Of a stretch of DNA of 64,000 nucleotides, positions 1 through 12,607 are shown piece after piece. The position numbers and the translations under genes are program-made. The notes under the pieces are model-generated. The model saw only the letters and a list, made by a program, of their open reading frames with translations. It searched no databases and was not told the DNA's origin. Where the stretch lies: positions 13,836,258-13,900,257 of the forward strand of contig JAMKCF010000001.1 in assembly GCA_023634235.1 (NCBI GenBank), given 5' to 3'. This DNA is from Pisaster brevispinus (Eukaryota > Echinodermata > Asteroidea > Forcipulatida > Asteriidae). The stretch's first letter is position 1, and each line of letters starts with the position of its first letter.

Positions 1-385
1 TATCATGTCCCGTTTCTCCTGTTGTCGGTTTCGTTTAAAAGTTTAGAGACCTTGGAAACTTGGAAACAGGAGATTTGAATAATCTCTAGGAAGTGTATAA
101 TTCTTTACATGTATATTTTTCATTAAAATATTATTAGCATGTCTACTGGATATAACGAATAATGGTACAATATGCACAATTATTATTATTTGATGACTTT
201 ACCAAAAATAAAACAATGAGACTTATCACGAGATTGGTGTTTTATCTGTCTTTTAAAACTCTTGTTACAACTCCCCAAGGCGCGCGATCCGGGCTAGTGT
301 GTGAGGTTTTGCACTTCATATTGTGCAAACACTAGCTTAGATTCTGAGGGCGACTGCATTCAAATTTCCTGCCAGCACGACGGTA

Positions 386-440
386 GTTAGAACCAAAGAT
401 TATAGAGCGCCGAAGGCGCTCTATAATCTTTGGTTAGAAC
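386..440. mobile_element. 39-bp perfect hairpin flanked by 8-bp direct repeats (hAT-like mini-MITE candidate)
   Basis: Positions 394-432 form a perfect hairpin: 18-bp arms (CAAAGATTATAGAGCGCC and its complement) around a GAA loop. It is flanked by identical 8-bp copies of GTTAGAAC at 386-393 and 433-440. The flanking repeat fits the nTnnnnAn pattern known for hAT target duplications, so insertion of a tiny foldback element is inferred. No coding capacity. A chance palindrome is unlikely given the exact arms plus the exact direct repeat, but the family is not identified. Confidence 0.6.
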
Positions 441-1016
441 GTTGTTGGCCAGCGCCGCCGGTGTCATATGGGATTGTGTCCACTGGTTCCTGTGTCCCTC
501 AATATTGACATGGACTGAAGATTTATTCAAAACGTTATCAAAGGAAGTTTCTACACAATTCGCCATATGGGGGAGGCATAATCTCTGGAGGCACGGAATA
601 TTTTACTCCGTCATATTTATAACCAGTACCCCGTTCGGCTTATTATACTTTTTCTGACCCAGTTTTTTATTTCCCCCATCCGTATTATTATGACTCTCTT
701 TCGTTGTTTTCCCGTATGGTAATATTTCTCACCGTCGTGCGTTCTTTCCGCGTCCTGTTCATTTTTCCCCTTTCCGTTTTTAAATTTTATTTCCTCGTTC
801 CGTATAATTTAATTTTATTGTTTTCCCGTCCCGTTTATTTTGTCCACCCTGCTTAATATTATGTCACTCCCATCCATTTTGTCATGTTCGCATGTTATGC
901 GTAATGCGTGGTGCGCAATCCATTTCTAAGGGGATGTGTTGAATGGACCCTTCCCAAGAAATATGCTAATTAAATTAACGCATGTGTTCATACACTATTG
1001 GTTGGCAAACACCTAC
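441..1016. other. non-coding, pyrimidine-rich stretch
   Basis: No gene is supported. From about 610 to 860 the + strand carries loosely repeated T/C-rich runs of the type TTTTCCCGTCCGTTTTATTT, a degenerate low-complexity repeat. The short open frame at 430-657 starts inside the hairpin element and has no recognisable domain. Confidence 0.5.
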
Positions 1017-1019
1017 TTT

Positions 1020-1180
1020 GGGTACGTTCACACGAAGAGCTAACTCCGCTGCTAGCTAACAGCGAAAAATTTGTGACCGTGTGAACGCAAAAATAGTCAA
1101 CTTCGCTGCTAACTCCAAAAGTTAGCAGCGAAAATTTCCGCTGCTAACTTCAGTTTTACGACTTAGCAGTGAAACTTGAT
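1020..1180. repeat. left terminal and subterminal repeats of the Harbinger element
   Basis: The motif GCTAACTTCGCTGCT and near matches occur several times in both orientations (about 1040-1060, 1096-1112, 1120-1134, 1138-1152). The right end has matching copies at about 6518-6565 (AGCAGCGAAG, AGCAGTGAAGTTAGCT). Dense subterminal copies are what transposase-binding sites look like; binding is inferred. Confidence 0.7.
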
Positions 1181-1417
1181 ACTTTAACAGCGCTATTTTG
1201 CCGCAACTGACCTTAACCACTTTAGACCAATTCTGTTGATTGTTTATCAGCTGCTGGAAAATATTGGAGTTACGTAATTTTAGTTACGTAATTTTTCTTG
1301 CGCGTTCCACGTTTCACTCCCTACTGTACGGTTTCACATTCCACGATCATTTTATTTCCACTTATATTTTCCACTGAATTCTCCAAACAAGTTTAATTTT
1401 ACAATTTATTGTACAAT

Positions 1418-3041
1418 ATGGCTTCTTCATCATCGTCTCGAGCGGCAAATTGGACAACTGAGGAAACTAAGGTCCTTATTGCCGTATGGTCCGAGAAAGA
1501 CACGCAGGCTGCTACAGACGATCCTTTCACCAGAAACAAAAAAATGTATGCCAAAATTGCCAAGCAAATGACAGCAACTGGTTACCCGCGCACAACGAGC
1601 CAAGTGAAATACAAACTCCAGTTTTAAGCAGCGGTATAAGAGAGTTTTGGACTCAAACAGACGAAGCGGCAGAGGTCACACGAGTTGGGAATAATTTGAT
1701 ATTATCGATCAGATTTTAGGCACACGACCGGCAATAAATCCGCAAGAAGGCCAGATCCTCGAGTCAGCTCTTGATCACTCAGCAAACAGTGGTAAGAATT
1801 TTGATTTAGCATAAGTTCCCCCTCAAAATATTTTCTCATACACGGTGATTAGTTTGCCTATATAGTAGCGCATCGACAGTTCAAAACAAAGTATTTCTTA
1901 TGGTCAGAAATATTCATTTTAAATTAAAAAAAATTGTAAAACTTTGCCGGATGTGATCTTCCCACAATGTTTGCGGCGTTCTCTTTTCGTTTTACCACCA
2001 TAAAAATAAAAAATTTGTATCTGATGATCACCTTGCAGAACTTGACGAGTCCAGATCACAGGCGGCATCTGAAGCGGACAGCGACATCTCGATGATGAGT
2101 GACAGAAAACAGGAGAGATACTGGTAATTATTTTTCTAATATACCCCACCTACAAATTGTGTACAGTCAGACCATAGTTTAAAAAATGTGATTGTTAACA
2201 CGCATTATTACTTGTATTAAGGTTTATTTATTAATTTGTTTAAATAGAAACCACGAGTGCAGACGATGATGCAACAACAGAGGACGAAGAAGCAGTGGCA
2301 CCACCACCACAGGTTGCCGAAAATGATCGGCCAGGACCATCCCAAGACGAAACACCAGTGCAACGTGGTAAGTAGGTTTGATACAATCTTTAATTAAAAA
2401 ACAATTGTGATGATTATTTATTTATTTATTTAGTTGTTTGTTTAATTCAACCTGGCAAAGAGTGCCTTTTCAAAATAACAATATTTGTAAGTACAATTAA
2501 TTAAAAGAAAGGATAAATTAAAATTATTAATACTTGGGGTGCACTTCTTTTTTGTTTAGGAAAAAGGCAGAGGCCAACACGAGCCGAGAAAAGCGTGAAC
2601 ATGATGCTTAAGAAATTCATGGACAACCAGGATCAACAAGATAAACGATACTTGAATTTTGAAAAGCAGCGAATGGAGGAGAAAAAGAGAGCAGATCGGG
2701 AAGAGAAGGCAAGACAGGATGAGCTATCCTTTTTGAGAGAACAATTGCGAGAGCAACGACTGGCTCGGGAAGCACGGGGTGAGAGGGAAAAGCGTCAAGA
2801 TGACATGATGCATATGCTAATGCTTCAGATAACTGGGAGACAGCCCAATCAACAACCCCATCAACACCAGCACCAGGCTAATCGACCCCACCTAGAATAT
2901 CGTCAACATTACCCATACCTAGATCCATACACGCAAAGCGATGTTCACCACGACCCAACCCATTTGCCCCTATCATCCGGTCCCACCCAAGGGCAACCGC
3001 CCTCCAATCCAGACAACCGCCCATCGTATCATCGTTTGTAA
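1418..3041 (+). pseudogene. Harbinger Myb/SANT-like DNA-binding protein, four exons, disrupted
   Basis: In PIF/Harbinger elements this second protein binds DNA and helps the transposase into the nucleus. Exon 1 (1418-1791) starts at ATG 1418 and shows a SANT/trihelix-like pattern: NWTTEETKVLIAVW, then KMYAKIAKQM and TTSQVKYKL. A frameshift near 1625 is needed to reach QRYKRVLDSNRRSGRG, and a TAA follows TSWE. GT donors and AG acceptors then define exon 2 (2039-2123, acidic/serine-rich), exon 3 (2248-2367, acidic, proline-rich) and exon 4 (2560-3041). Exon 4 encodes a long charged coiled coil rich in K, E and R, then a Q/H/P-rich tail ending at TAA. The exon 2 to exon 3 join needs another frame correction. 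A shadow frame at 1486-1719 is not a gene. Confidence 0.75.
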
Positions 3042-4366
3042 ACTATTCTGTAAGTCTTGAGGTCAATTTGAAAGGTAGCACATTGCTTTTCCTTCAAAAT
3101 ATTATCAAAAATCCATCACTAATAATAATTTTGTATGATTAATTTTACATTAACTCAGACATTTTCAAGTTCTTACAATTTTGACAAAGAAACAGTGGGA
3201 TGATCTGAGGCTTGAAGTTCAATCCATTTATATGTATTTCCACCCCGATGAATAATGAATCTAATAACCATGAAGCAATATTTCAGCTTTGATCATTATT
3301 AATGTTTACATCTGCTCTGAATTTATCTTAGTGTGCACATTGTTGTAGAAACAAAAGCTTTTCACACTGCACATTGTTTAAAAAGTCAGTAACGTATTGG
3401 CAAGTTTAAAAAAGTGTAAATAGATTCACATAAAACTAACCTTTTTCTTACTAACTTTTACTGCACTTTTGCATTTTAAAAAAACTTTTTTTTTAAATAC
3501 ATAAATGCCTTTTATTTTGTCAGTATCATCAGCAGGCAATCGTTTATTGGCGAATTCAGAATGTGACTTTTACTTGTATATAATTTCTTTTTATAATCAG
3601 CAGTTTAGCAAAGTACATTTAAAAGAAGTGTAAACTAGTATATGCGTTTGGTAATCACTCTTAAAATTAATGGCAATAACAACTGTTGGTTTTAAGCCTA
3701 CAGCAGCTTTTAATAATACATGTATAAAGTATTTTGATAAACATTTAACTTCGAAGTTATGTGGTTACGTAAAGATATCCGTTTTTATGCATACCCCGAA
3801 ATTTTAATCTGAGAATAATAATAATAAACCGGATTTTATATAGATAGCACCCTAAACCCCAAAAGGGTCCCGAGGCGCTTCACAGAGGATAACAATTTTT
3901 AAAAATTAAGCAAAATACAGAACAATTTAAGACAAACAGATTAAGAATGCTTAAGAAAATTACAAACGTCCAAAACAATGATTAAAAATTTAAGCAAGTT
4001 AAGAAAAATACTGAACAAGTTAAGATAAACAGATTAAGAATGCTTAAAGAAAATTTACAAACGTCCAATAACAATGATATAAATATAAATGGTCAGTCTC
4101 CATTTACATGAAACGGGCAGATTTAGAAACTTTAAAAAGAGCGAATTGAAGAAAATCCATTAAACACAGCGGTAACATTTCTGATTGTGTAATCCTTCTC
4201 AGGTAAATGTTCTTGTATACAACTACATTATAGTGTATATAGGATTAAAACAATCCAACGGTTCCAAAAATCAAACCTGGTATACTTGGCCTGTAAATAA
4301 ATAAACATATAATTTACATATGCACAAAACAAAATCGCAAGTTCATATCTTTCAATACAAATGAAA
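3042..4366. other. non-coding spacer inside the Harbinger element, with a LINE-tail-like insert
   Basis: AT-rich spacer between the two convergent genes. At 3813-3895 the (AAT)n run followed by a GGCGCTTCACAGAGG segment resembles the reversed 3' tail of L2/CR1-type LINEs (compare GGCGCTTTACAAATG with (ATT)n at about 54,925-54,980). Next to it an ~86-bp unit is tandemly repeated twice (about 3907-3991 and 3992-4078), sharing AGATTAAGAATGCTTAA. Confidence 0.5.
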
Positions 4367-6170
4367 TTACATAAACGGGTTATGTGGGTGGAGGTTCCTG
4401 ATTTTATGTCCAACGGGTACCATATAGTTCATCAAGGCATTGCGAATTTCATGGGCCTCTTCTTCATCATCATGTGCCCCCCGGGGATGATGCCCATTCA
4501 TATCTGCATTTTATTCTTGGTCATGGAGCCAGTGTTCTTGGAATATTTCCCCCTTTCCTCACAAATGTTGTGAAGGATACAGCAAACTTATACTAAAATG
4601 GGAACAAACTCAAGGGCATGGTCATTTCGTTTATCTAAAATTCTCTATCGACCCTTCAGACGACCGAAACTCCTTTCCACAACACACCTCGCACCACTCA
4701 GCTTGGTGTTAAAAATCTGCTGCTGTCTCGTCAGCCTCCCGTTGTCACTGAACCCCTTGATAAGGTTCTTTGGCAAGGGGTATGCTGGATCCCCTAATAG
4801 CAACACTGGCACCTCAACACCATCAATATCTTTACTTAGATCAGAAGGAAACAAGGTATCTGTACTTAACTTTTTGTACAAATTAGAGTTCCCCAGTACT
4901 CGAGCATCATGGACACTCCTGGCCATCCCAAACAAATATCAACAAATAAGCCACTGAAATCCACAACTGCCTGTAAAATAATTGAATAGAACCCTTTCCT
5001 GTTATAGTAGTCTCTGGCATTTTCTCGAGGTGCTTTGATTGGTATATGTGAGCCATCGATGGCGCCAGCGACTTGGGGAAAGCCGTTCCGTCTCTCGAAT
5101 CCACGTAACGAATTCTAGACAATAAATAAATCAAGCTTAGTTAAATACAAATAAGGAAAGTTAGTGGAAATACTCTATATACAAACGAAATCCGATCCAA
5201 AAGGCCAAAAGTCACAGTTATACAGTTGACAAATAAATGGAAATTAAGTTTTACCTGAAGACGTGCACCAGTGTCCATCTTGATTGTGGGTTGAAAGACA
5301 TCTTTTAATGCAGCACACGTCTGCTGAACAATCACACATGTGGATTTCCCAACACCAAACAAATGTCCTAATGTTCGAAATTCAATGTTGGTGGCCAACC
5401 TCCTCAGTGTTATGGCCAGGCGGTGTTCCACACAGATGGCTTTTCTCATGTTGGTGTCAACCCTCCTGATTTGGTCTTCAGTTCGTTTGACGACAAATTG
5501 AAATGTGGCCCATGACATCCTGTATTTTTTTAAATAAAATAAAGACAGAATACATTTTATTTGTTAGTAATATAGGATCAGAATGTGCATTATTTAAAAC
5601 AATAACACTTCTAATGTAAATTTAAAGTGACAAAAAAATGTTTAAATCGTTATTTGTTTTAAAAACATTAAGAATAATGAGCGGTTTATATTAAACACAT
5701 TATTTTGGAGACATAATGGACCGAAATTTGAAATCAAAAAACTTTTCTAATGGCATCAACTGCTCACTAAATCTACTGAAAACGAAATAATTCGGAGAAA
5801 AACATTATTTTTTTTCACAAAAAGGGGTTAGCATACCTGAAATTTGCTAGCCAAATATCATCAGTCCACGTTGCTAACACCACGTTCTCCCACCAATCCC
5901 TACTTTTCGGTAAGCAGTGAATAGTTCGGTTGATCTGTGATCCCTTCATGATGACTGATATCGCGTGCAAAATACATGCAACATGTTGTTTTCGCCGCAA
6001 GATGTACTTCCAAAAACGAAGCCGAGTGTTTTTCTCCCTAAGGAGTCGTCTACCCATTTCCCGTTTCCACCGCTGACGAAACTTTCTAGTCTTTTCAACC
6101 AACTTCACCTCATCTGCACTCTCTAAAGCAGCCCTCGAACGTACTCTCAACGCAGCCAACGCAGCCAAAA
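4367..6170 (-). pseudogene. PIF/Harbinger DDE transposase, three exons, disrupted
   Basis: Catalyses cut-and-paste transposition. Exon 1 (about 6170-5837) is basic and ends at a GT donor; its true start is unclear because upstream frames shift. Exon 2 (5519-5255) holds the helix-turn-helix region VEHRLAITLRRLA..GHLFGVGKST. Exon 3 (5114-4367) holds the catalytic residues: first D in AGAIDGSHIPIKAP, second D in LLGDPAYPLPKN, E in CVVERSFGRLKGR. Splice junctions 1-2 and 2-3 keep the reading frame. Damage: an in-frame TAG right after GRLKGR, a TAA after FVPILV and a frameshift before the acidic tail (DDEEEAHEIRNALMNYM). The DDE residues remain; the ORF does not. Confidence 0.88.
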
Positions 6171-6584
6171 TAACTGCGAAAACTTGTAAAGAACCATGAA
6201 ATTGCCATGTTTGTGATTATCACTATCAGAAATAAAACAAAGGCCAACTTCGCACAAAGACCATTTGTGGACCGCCAGCTGATTCTGACTGGTACCCAGC
6301 ATGTGTTTTGGGGCACGAGTACCAGGCAATATCGGTCCGCTTACACGAAATGGGAATTGTACGAACTTGGCCAAAATAAAGATCGCTAGCCCGCCGCTTT
6401 GACAGCGGAGACACATTTTGCCAGCGGGGGAGACATAAACACCGAGGGGGCGCGCGCGCGAAAACAGCCGGAAGATGACGTAATGGTTTTGTGACCTTTG
6501 CAGACAGCTATCGGCAGTTAGCACGAATATTTAGCAGCGAAGTAAGCAGTGAAGTTAGCTACTCGTGTGAACATCATGCCCTTT

Positions 6585-8604
6585 CTTGTATTATATAAAT
6601 CTTTTATATTCAATAAACGACCTATTGATTATAACATGACTGGAAAATTGTGAGTATAACGAATGTGTTTTTATTAATTAAGTACTGCTGCGTAAATTTC
6701 GTCACGTATGAAGGGGGAAAAGAAGAAGTGTTTGTTTGTTTGTTTGTTTGTTTATTTATTTTTTGTCTCTACTAAATCGTCTTAATAAATATTTTAAAAG
6801 CTTAATACACACGGTAGGTTTTGCAGGTATCCCTTAGGACGTTTGAGTCCTAATAGAAAGCTTTCGGTCTGATGAGCTAGCTGTGGCTCGTGGTACAACT
6901 TCGATCTTGCCTTTATTGTAGAACGCTAAGTAACCAGATAACGAAGACTATGAGCCCGTAATTGGAAACGAAGCGACTGCGTGCGTTGTGTGAATTGTTT
7001 GATCGCAGTGTTTTGCAGAACTTTCAAGTGAATCTTTTCACGTTTATCCAACCGTAAAAATGTAAACATACAACCGGACATTTGGTATGATTTTACGATT
7101 TGGTTTTTATCGTGTTGTGTTTAAATTAAACACGGTACTGAAACCGTTTCGTGTTTTTTTTTGTTTCAATTATCGTATGGTGTTGGAGGGCCTTCAACTT
7201 CACCAGTCGACAGCAAACCGAAACGCAATACAATCATGGATGCTTTCAGTAAAGGCCAGAAGTATCAGAAAAATGACAAAACTTGAAAAACTTAACGGAC
7301 GCTGTCACTTTCTGCATTGGGAAGGACGCATGCCGATGTCCACGGTGGAAAATCCGGGCTTTCGTCACGAACTATAGGTCTATGAATTTGCACAAATGAT
7401 ATAAACACAACAACAAAGGATCGGGAAATTGGTTCAAATAAAGTCGGATAGTCCATAACACGTTTTTCCTTAACTTAAAGATCTTTGTTCAAGTTGTCCA
7501 CAGACATCGGAAATTTGTTTTTAGTTTGAAGTGGGCAGTGCATGGCAAGTTATCCCACATCCCCGTTTTGTTACTTACAGAAGAAAAGAGCTGTTTTTTT
7601 AAACGCATTGAGGCTGTTTTAATGTTACTTTAACGTAATGTGACTTTCCTTTATTTATTACCGTACCATGTTGTATTGTGGTTAACAGTTTAGCCTAAAT
7701 GACGGGCTATTAAATGGTTAACAGTTTAGCCTAAATGACGGGCTATTAAAATTAAACAACGGATTTTGAAAATCTATCCGTTTGTATGGTCTCTAAGTAC
7801 ATTTTTCGTTTAATTTGTTCATAAATTTGGTTTTAAATAGGCCCGTGTACTTTTTCAAACCCTGGACTCCACCCTCCAGACTGTAGAGTTGAGCCCTGGC
7901 CGAGCCCTGAACGCAAACCTCAGACTCAAAGCCGCCCTACAACTTGATTGACACTTCTGCGCCAGAACGCATTGAATCATGACCGTCCGTTGTTGAACAC
8001 TTTTTTGTTTATACTTTTACTTCGGCGACTGTCTCCTTACATCAGCGACTCATAAAGGCTGTGTCCAAATTTTGTGTGGCCAATCACGAGACGGTAATTG
8101 CGGGGAGCGTTCTCTGCTCAATGCTATTCGCCTAGCAAGCGGAGGCGGCAACGGTTTTCATGTCTTATCTGCACTGTAAAGCCAAAAACATGCGGGCTTG
8201 TGCAATCACTGTTTGGTCTAAAAACATGTGCGGCAGATCAAGCCGAAAACCAGTATATTATACCGTCTATCTTCAGTATATTAAGCGCTGTTTTTAGGCT
8301 TCATCTTGCGCACGGGAAATAATCGATATATCGAGTATACTCGATATTGAACTTTCGATATATCGGTTATTGGAAAAAACTGACATCGACGGACGTTAGT
8401 GTATAGAGAAAGCACTGTTGCTGACCATTCCGCTCCATGAATTATAAGGTTCAAAGTCCATGAAGCCTGTGTGTATAGTCTCAAATAACGGAAATGTAAG
8501 CAGTACAATTTACATCAAATAACTGTTCATGCTTTTTCCCGCAATCTGGGACATTATTATTGGCTTGCTCTGTGACAGATGCCGCCTCGTAAATCTTTGT
8601 TATT
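6585..8604. other. non-coding; small repeats only
   Basis: No gene is supported. It holds a (GTTT)n/(ATTT)n run at about 6730-6765, a perfect 36-bp tandem duplication (7679-7714 and 7715-7750, TGGTTAACAGTTTAGCCTAA...), and nested palindromes around 8321-8372 (CGATATATCG twice, with ACTCGATAT between). The open frames at 7087-7377 and 8098-8322 show no domain and read like chance ORFs. Confidence 0.5.
7679..7750. repeat. perfect 36-bp tandem duplication
   Basis: Copies 7679-7714 and 7715-7750 are identical (TGGTTAACAGTTTAGCCTAA to GGGCTATTAAA). Exact identity suggests a recent slippage or repair event. Confidence 0.9.
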
Positions 8605-8701
8605 AGGTGTTCGTGCATTATGTGCACGAACACCTTTTGTATTTGTTGGTTTTTTTTTTTGTTTTTTTTAGGTGTTCGTGCAACATGGTGCACGAACACC
8701 T
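8605..8701. repeat. two consecutive AGGTGTTCGTGCA hairpins
   Basis: 8605-8635 is a perfect hairpin with 13-bp arms (AGGTGTTCGTGCA / TGCACGAACACCT) and a 5-nt loop. 8670-8701 is a second with the same arms and a 6-nt loop, separated by a T/G-rich run. The same arm sequence marks the ends of the palindrome repeat family at 34.8-39.07 kb, so these are read as element termini. Confidence 0.85.
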
Positions 8702-11030
8702 CTTGTTATTGTTCTGGTTTTTTTTCGTCTCCATCTTCTTCTTCTTCTTCTTCTTCCGGAGAACTCTTCTCTACAGCATAACTCAAGATTGAAACTGAAT
8801 TAAACCTTGAAAATCAGACATTTGAACCTTAACATGAGGACGGCACATAACTGACGACGTCATTATGACGTCATCAGGTGTCGAATGACAAGGTTTTTAA
8901 AGTTGAAAACTGACCATATGCTATTCGCTGTATCGTCGTGAATGTGAAAGCTATGTTTATAGTTGGGCATTTGATAGATCAAGATCAGGGCAACATTTGA
9001 TAAGTTTACGCCAAAATTGTACGACCTTTACTTCCGGTCGTACTGAAAGGTCAAAGTCTGCCTTTGGGTTTTTTCGTTAAAAAATTCAATTTGTTGTCAT
9101 AACTCAAGATTGAAAATGAACTGAACTTCGGAAACCCATCAGACAATTGAACTATATTACCAAGACCACACAAATTTGATGATGTCATGATGACGTCATC
9201 GGGTAGTAATTAACAATAAATCAAAGTTTAATATTTGTAAAAAGATCATAACTTATGAACCACATGTTGGATTTAGACAATCTACATATCATTGGACAGG
9301 TCAACAAATGCAACACAGAACGTGACCCCATATGACCTTGACTTCCGGTTCAAACCGCAATTTGAAACAATGTAAAAATTCTGGTGTAAAAAACTACGTA
9401 ATATTTCAACATAAATATTGCATCACGTTATAGATGAGTGCTCCCTCTCCAACTTTTGCACAGATGATAACATTTTTATCTTTGCATCGGGTCGAAACTG
9501 GACGTCAAAGCGATCGTGTCTGTTGAACCACGTTGTCCAACAACACGATAATGTAGACCTACACGGCGATACAATGTACGCTTAATCTATACAGCCACGT
9601 GTGCACTGCACGTGTAGCATAGTCAGTCTGCACTGCACACAATATCTGTTCCTTTTATGTGCAACGTATGCACGAGTTTCGGAGCTTGACCTCCCCATGA
9701 ATATTTAATGAGCGTGGTGTAGTCTCAGGAATTTCATCAATTTCTTGTAATCAAAGTAATTTCCCGCCAAAATATTTACATATTTATAGAGATGAATAAC
9801 CGACCTTCAATTCAGTTGTACAATTTACTGTTTTCGTTGTCAATTATTATTTCTAAAATTGACTCAAACATTTTGTTTCAAAACGAAACAGTTTGCCTCG
9901 TAAAACATGGTACTTACTACTAATTTTCAATGTTATCACAATGTATCGTTGGGCTGGCCGAATTGATAAGGTTATATTCTATTCAAATGTTGTACATTTT
10001 ACATTTGATTTCATTTAGTTTAGTCAGGGCGCTCGTTTTGCTAACAGTTCTCACAATTTAACGTTAATGTTTGTTGGTGAATATGCCGCCATGACCGCTT
10101 ATGGATTTCCTGATCGCTGATTGGTCAACCGCAAAATATCACACTCATCCACTGTCCATACCCGGATGTACTTGTAAACAAAGTGCGTGGCCCCTGTTAC
10201 CGATTGTTTTGTTGGTGTCTTTGGGGAAATTTTCAAACTGAGGGATTGGTGGCCAAAACACATTTGTTTAGACGATCTGGGGTACTTGGAGAATAAAGGA
10301 TATCATTTTAAAGGGGGTGATGGTCTGAATAATTAATAAATTGTGGAATAAAAGGTTAAATTTCGAAGGTCAGTTGCAAATTTCAAGTTAAAAATGTTTA
10401 CTACTTGTTTATTCAGAAATTTATATACTCTTATTCCAGAAGAATTTTTAAAATCATGGTCAGGAATTACTTGGGTAGTTGGATGGTTGAAGGGTCAAAG
10501 TCCTATTGTATGGGTCATTAACGCTCAATACAACAAAAACTAAAGTGAGCAAGATAAGATTTGTTTTATATTACATCAACAATTCCTTTATTTGAAGTCA
10601 CATACGCTGCAAGTAGGAATACAGTTGGCGTCGCTCGCTATTTCATTTTATATTGCACACCCAATTAATGATAGTTTGTGTAATATTGTTATCAAGTATA
10701 CGTCATCAGATAAAGCTCCTAAGACTTAACAAACGGTACACAGTGTGAACTCATTTAACCCTGACATCCGGTTCAAACGGGAAGTTAAAAATGAATGTTT
10801 AATTCAAAAAAACATAACTTCTAAAAGCATACTTTTTTTTAAAACAATCTTTACATCATTGGAAAAGTATTTATCAACTTAAAAAATGACACACAGAATG
10901 CGACCCAATTTGACTTTGACTTCGGGTTCAAACCGGATGATAAAATTCAATATTTGAAATAATCATAACTGTTTTGTTTTTTTCGTCTCCATCTTCTTGT
11001 TCTTCTGAAGAACTCACATACGCCGACACA
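8605..11030. mobile_element. palindrome-module repeat family, copy 1 (non-coding)
   Basis: After the hairpins comes a T/C-rich leader (TCGTCTCCATCTTCTTC), then modules carrying CRE-like palindromes (about 8858-8880, 9178-9200), partial ETS-like palindromes (about 9028, 9343, 10,765, 10,920) and the phrase CATAACTC..GAACCACA. The same ordered blocks recur at 36.1-38.3 kb; for example GGAACTCTTCTCTACAGCAT follows the leader there. A second leader-like block at about 10,980-11,012 suggests nesting. No open frame of note, so a non-autonomous element or satellite-like repeat is inferred. Confidence 0.65.
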
Positions 11031-12607
11031 CGCACGGTAGTGCAACAACTCATGTACACATACGCGGAACTGGACTTGTTTCCAAGTCTGTGATCGTGGA
11101 TTTTGTTTTGTATACCTGATTTTTAGTATTGCCTAAAACAGTGCCCACTTGTTGATTAACCCCCATTACTGAGATTGCGAGTTAGTGTGATGCCGAATGA
11201 GCGGCAAGAGTTTTGCGAAATATTTGCGAAACATCCGCGATCTGAAACATGGTATCTAGTCAACACTGAACCTGTACCTTTACATATTACATGCTTGTTA
11301 GACTATCGCATGTTGGTAACAACTTAAGCGGGCTTAATATTTGCTCATAAATATTTCTAGACACCAAAAACCAATGATCATCACCAAGTTAAATGATTGT
11401 AAGTTAAAAGATTGTATAACAACTGAGTCACGTTTAACTACAATTCTAGATAGTATTTAGGTCTCAGATGTGTCCAATACTTATTATAAAGTTTTCATAG
11501 TCCAGTGTAGTCAAGAAATATATCATAATAGGCCTACAGGTATTTTTTGTGAAATAATCCAGTTACTTATTAGATGAGAAATCTTTCATTAAACTCATAA
11601 CCCATACATATTATTTTTTAAAGTAGCAGGGCCTATACATTAACAACATTAAAGTTACATGTCTAAACAGTTAGCAATTTGCTGCATCAAGCATTACAAA
11701 TGGTTAGTTTATTTTTATATGTAAACTATAAACCTGTTAAGTAGAAATATAAGATAGATATAAATTCATAACTGGATAACTAGCTTGTCAAAAGACATCA
11801 CATATACATTAAGTGTGATGTACAGATAAGCTGTAGATGTTATGCAGTCACTATGGGTTAACAAGATTCAGGGGAGATATTTAGACCAATAGTTAAGATA
11901 AAAGGGAAAAGTACAAGGTCTGACCTTTGACCTAAATCCATATAGGGTTTCAATGACTTTTCTGACTATTTAATAGTTTTGCTGATTTTACAATGACAAA
12001 ATAATCAGAATCTTCACTATTGTACAAAGAATAGCCTGCATGTAGTTCTTAACGTTGATGCTAGAATTTTATAACAAATAATAGCCTGCACATAGCTTTT
12101 AATGTTCATGTTAAATTCACATGTTCACATTTTCATTCTTGCTTTGTTCCAGATGCAAAGCTACATTGATCTGAGCAGGTACTATGTGATAAAAACATTT
12201 TCCTTTGAAATGCACAGTACCTCATTGAACTGCACAAACCAATGCTTAATGACTATGCAATGGTCCATCTGTAGTGTGTACACACAAACGTACACACATA
12301 CATATGAGTTAAAATTATATCAAACATCCACTCTGGCAGGTATTGGTTGCTGACAGTGTTGGGTTGAAAGTTTGTAATGTACATGGTCAATTCCAAAAAG
12401 ACTTGAGTGTCCACACACGAGTCGCTAGTGCTGGTCAATGGATTATAGTGAGCGACTAGTTCAGTTGTAGGATCAATCCTAATGAGATTGATTGATCATC
12501 CAGCCCAGTAGCTGCTTCTTGAGAGCTATTGAAGTTTAACCTATTCCTGTTATGTAAAGAGACAAAATAAAAGTCATTGAAAATTGGACCACTGTCATTG
12601 GGGTTAT
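11031..12607. other. non-coding, AT-rich
   Basis: No gene, RNA or clear repeat is supported. The short frames at 12,102-12,353 and 12,253-12,438 overlap on opposite strands and have no recognisable domain. Confidence 0.5.

Larger units (their letters stand above)
1020..6581. mobile_element. PIF/Harbinger DNA transposon, autonomous layout but decayed
   Basis: A 5.56-kb element with inverted ends. The left end begins GGGTACGTTCACACGAAGAG; the right end read inward on the - strand begins GGGCATGATGTTCACACGAG. Both continue into AGCTAACTYCRCTGCT. The flanking TTT at 1017-1019 and 6582-6584 is a possible 3-bp target duplication, the length expected for Harbinger (classically TWA). Inside are the two genes typical of the superfamily: a Myb/SANT-like DNA-binding protein on + and a DDE transposase on -, converging. 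Both carry frameshifts or stops, so this copy is not expected to be active. Confidence 0.88.

Noticed and set aside
6880..6925. CTGATGAG followed by paired bases, considered as a hammerhead ribozyme core
   Set aside because: No GAAA after a stem II and no cleavage-site helix could be drawn.
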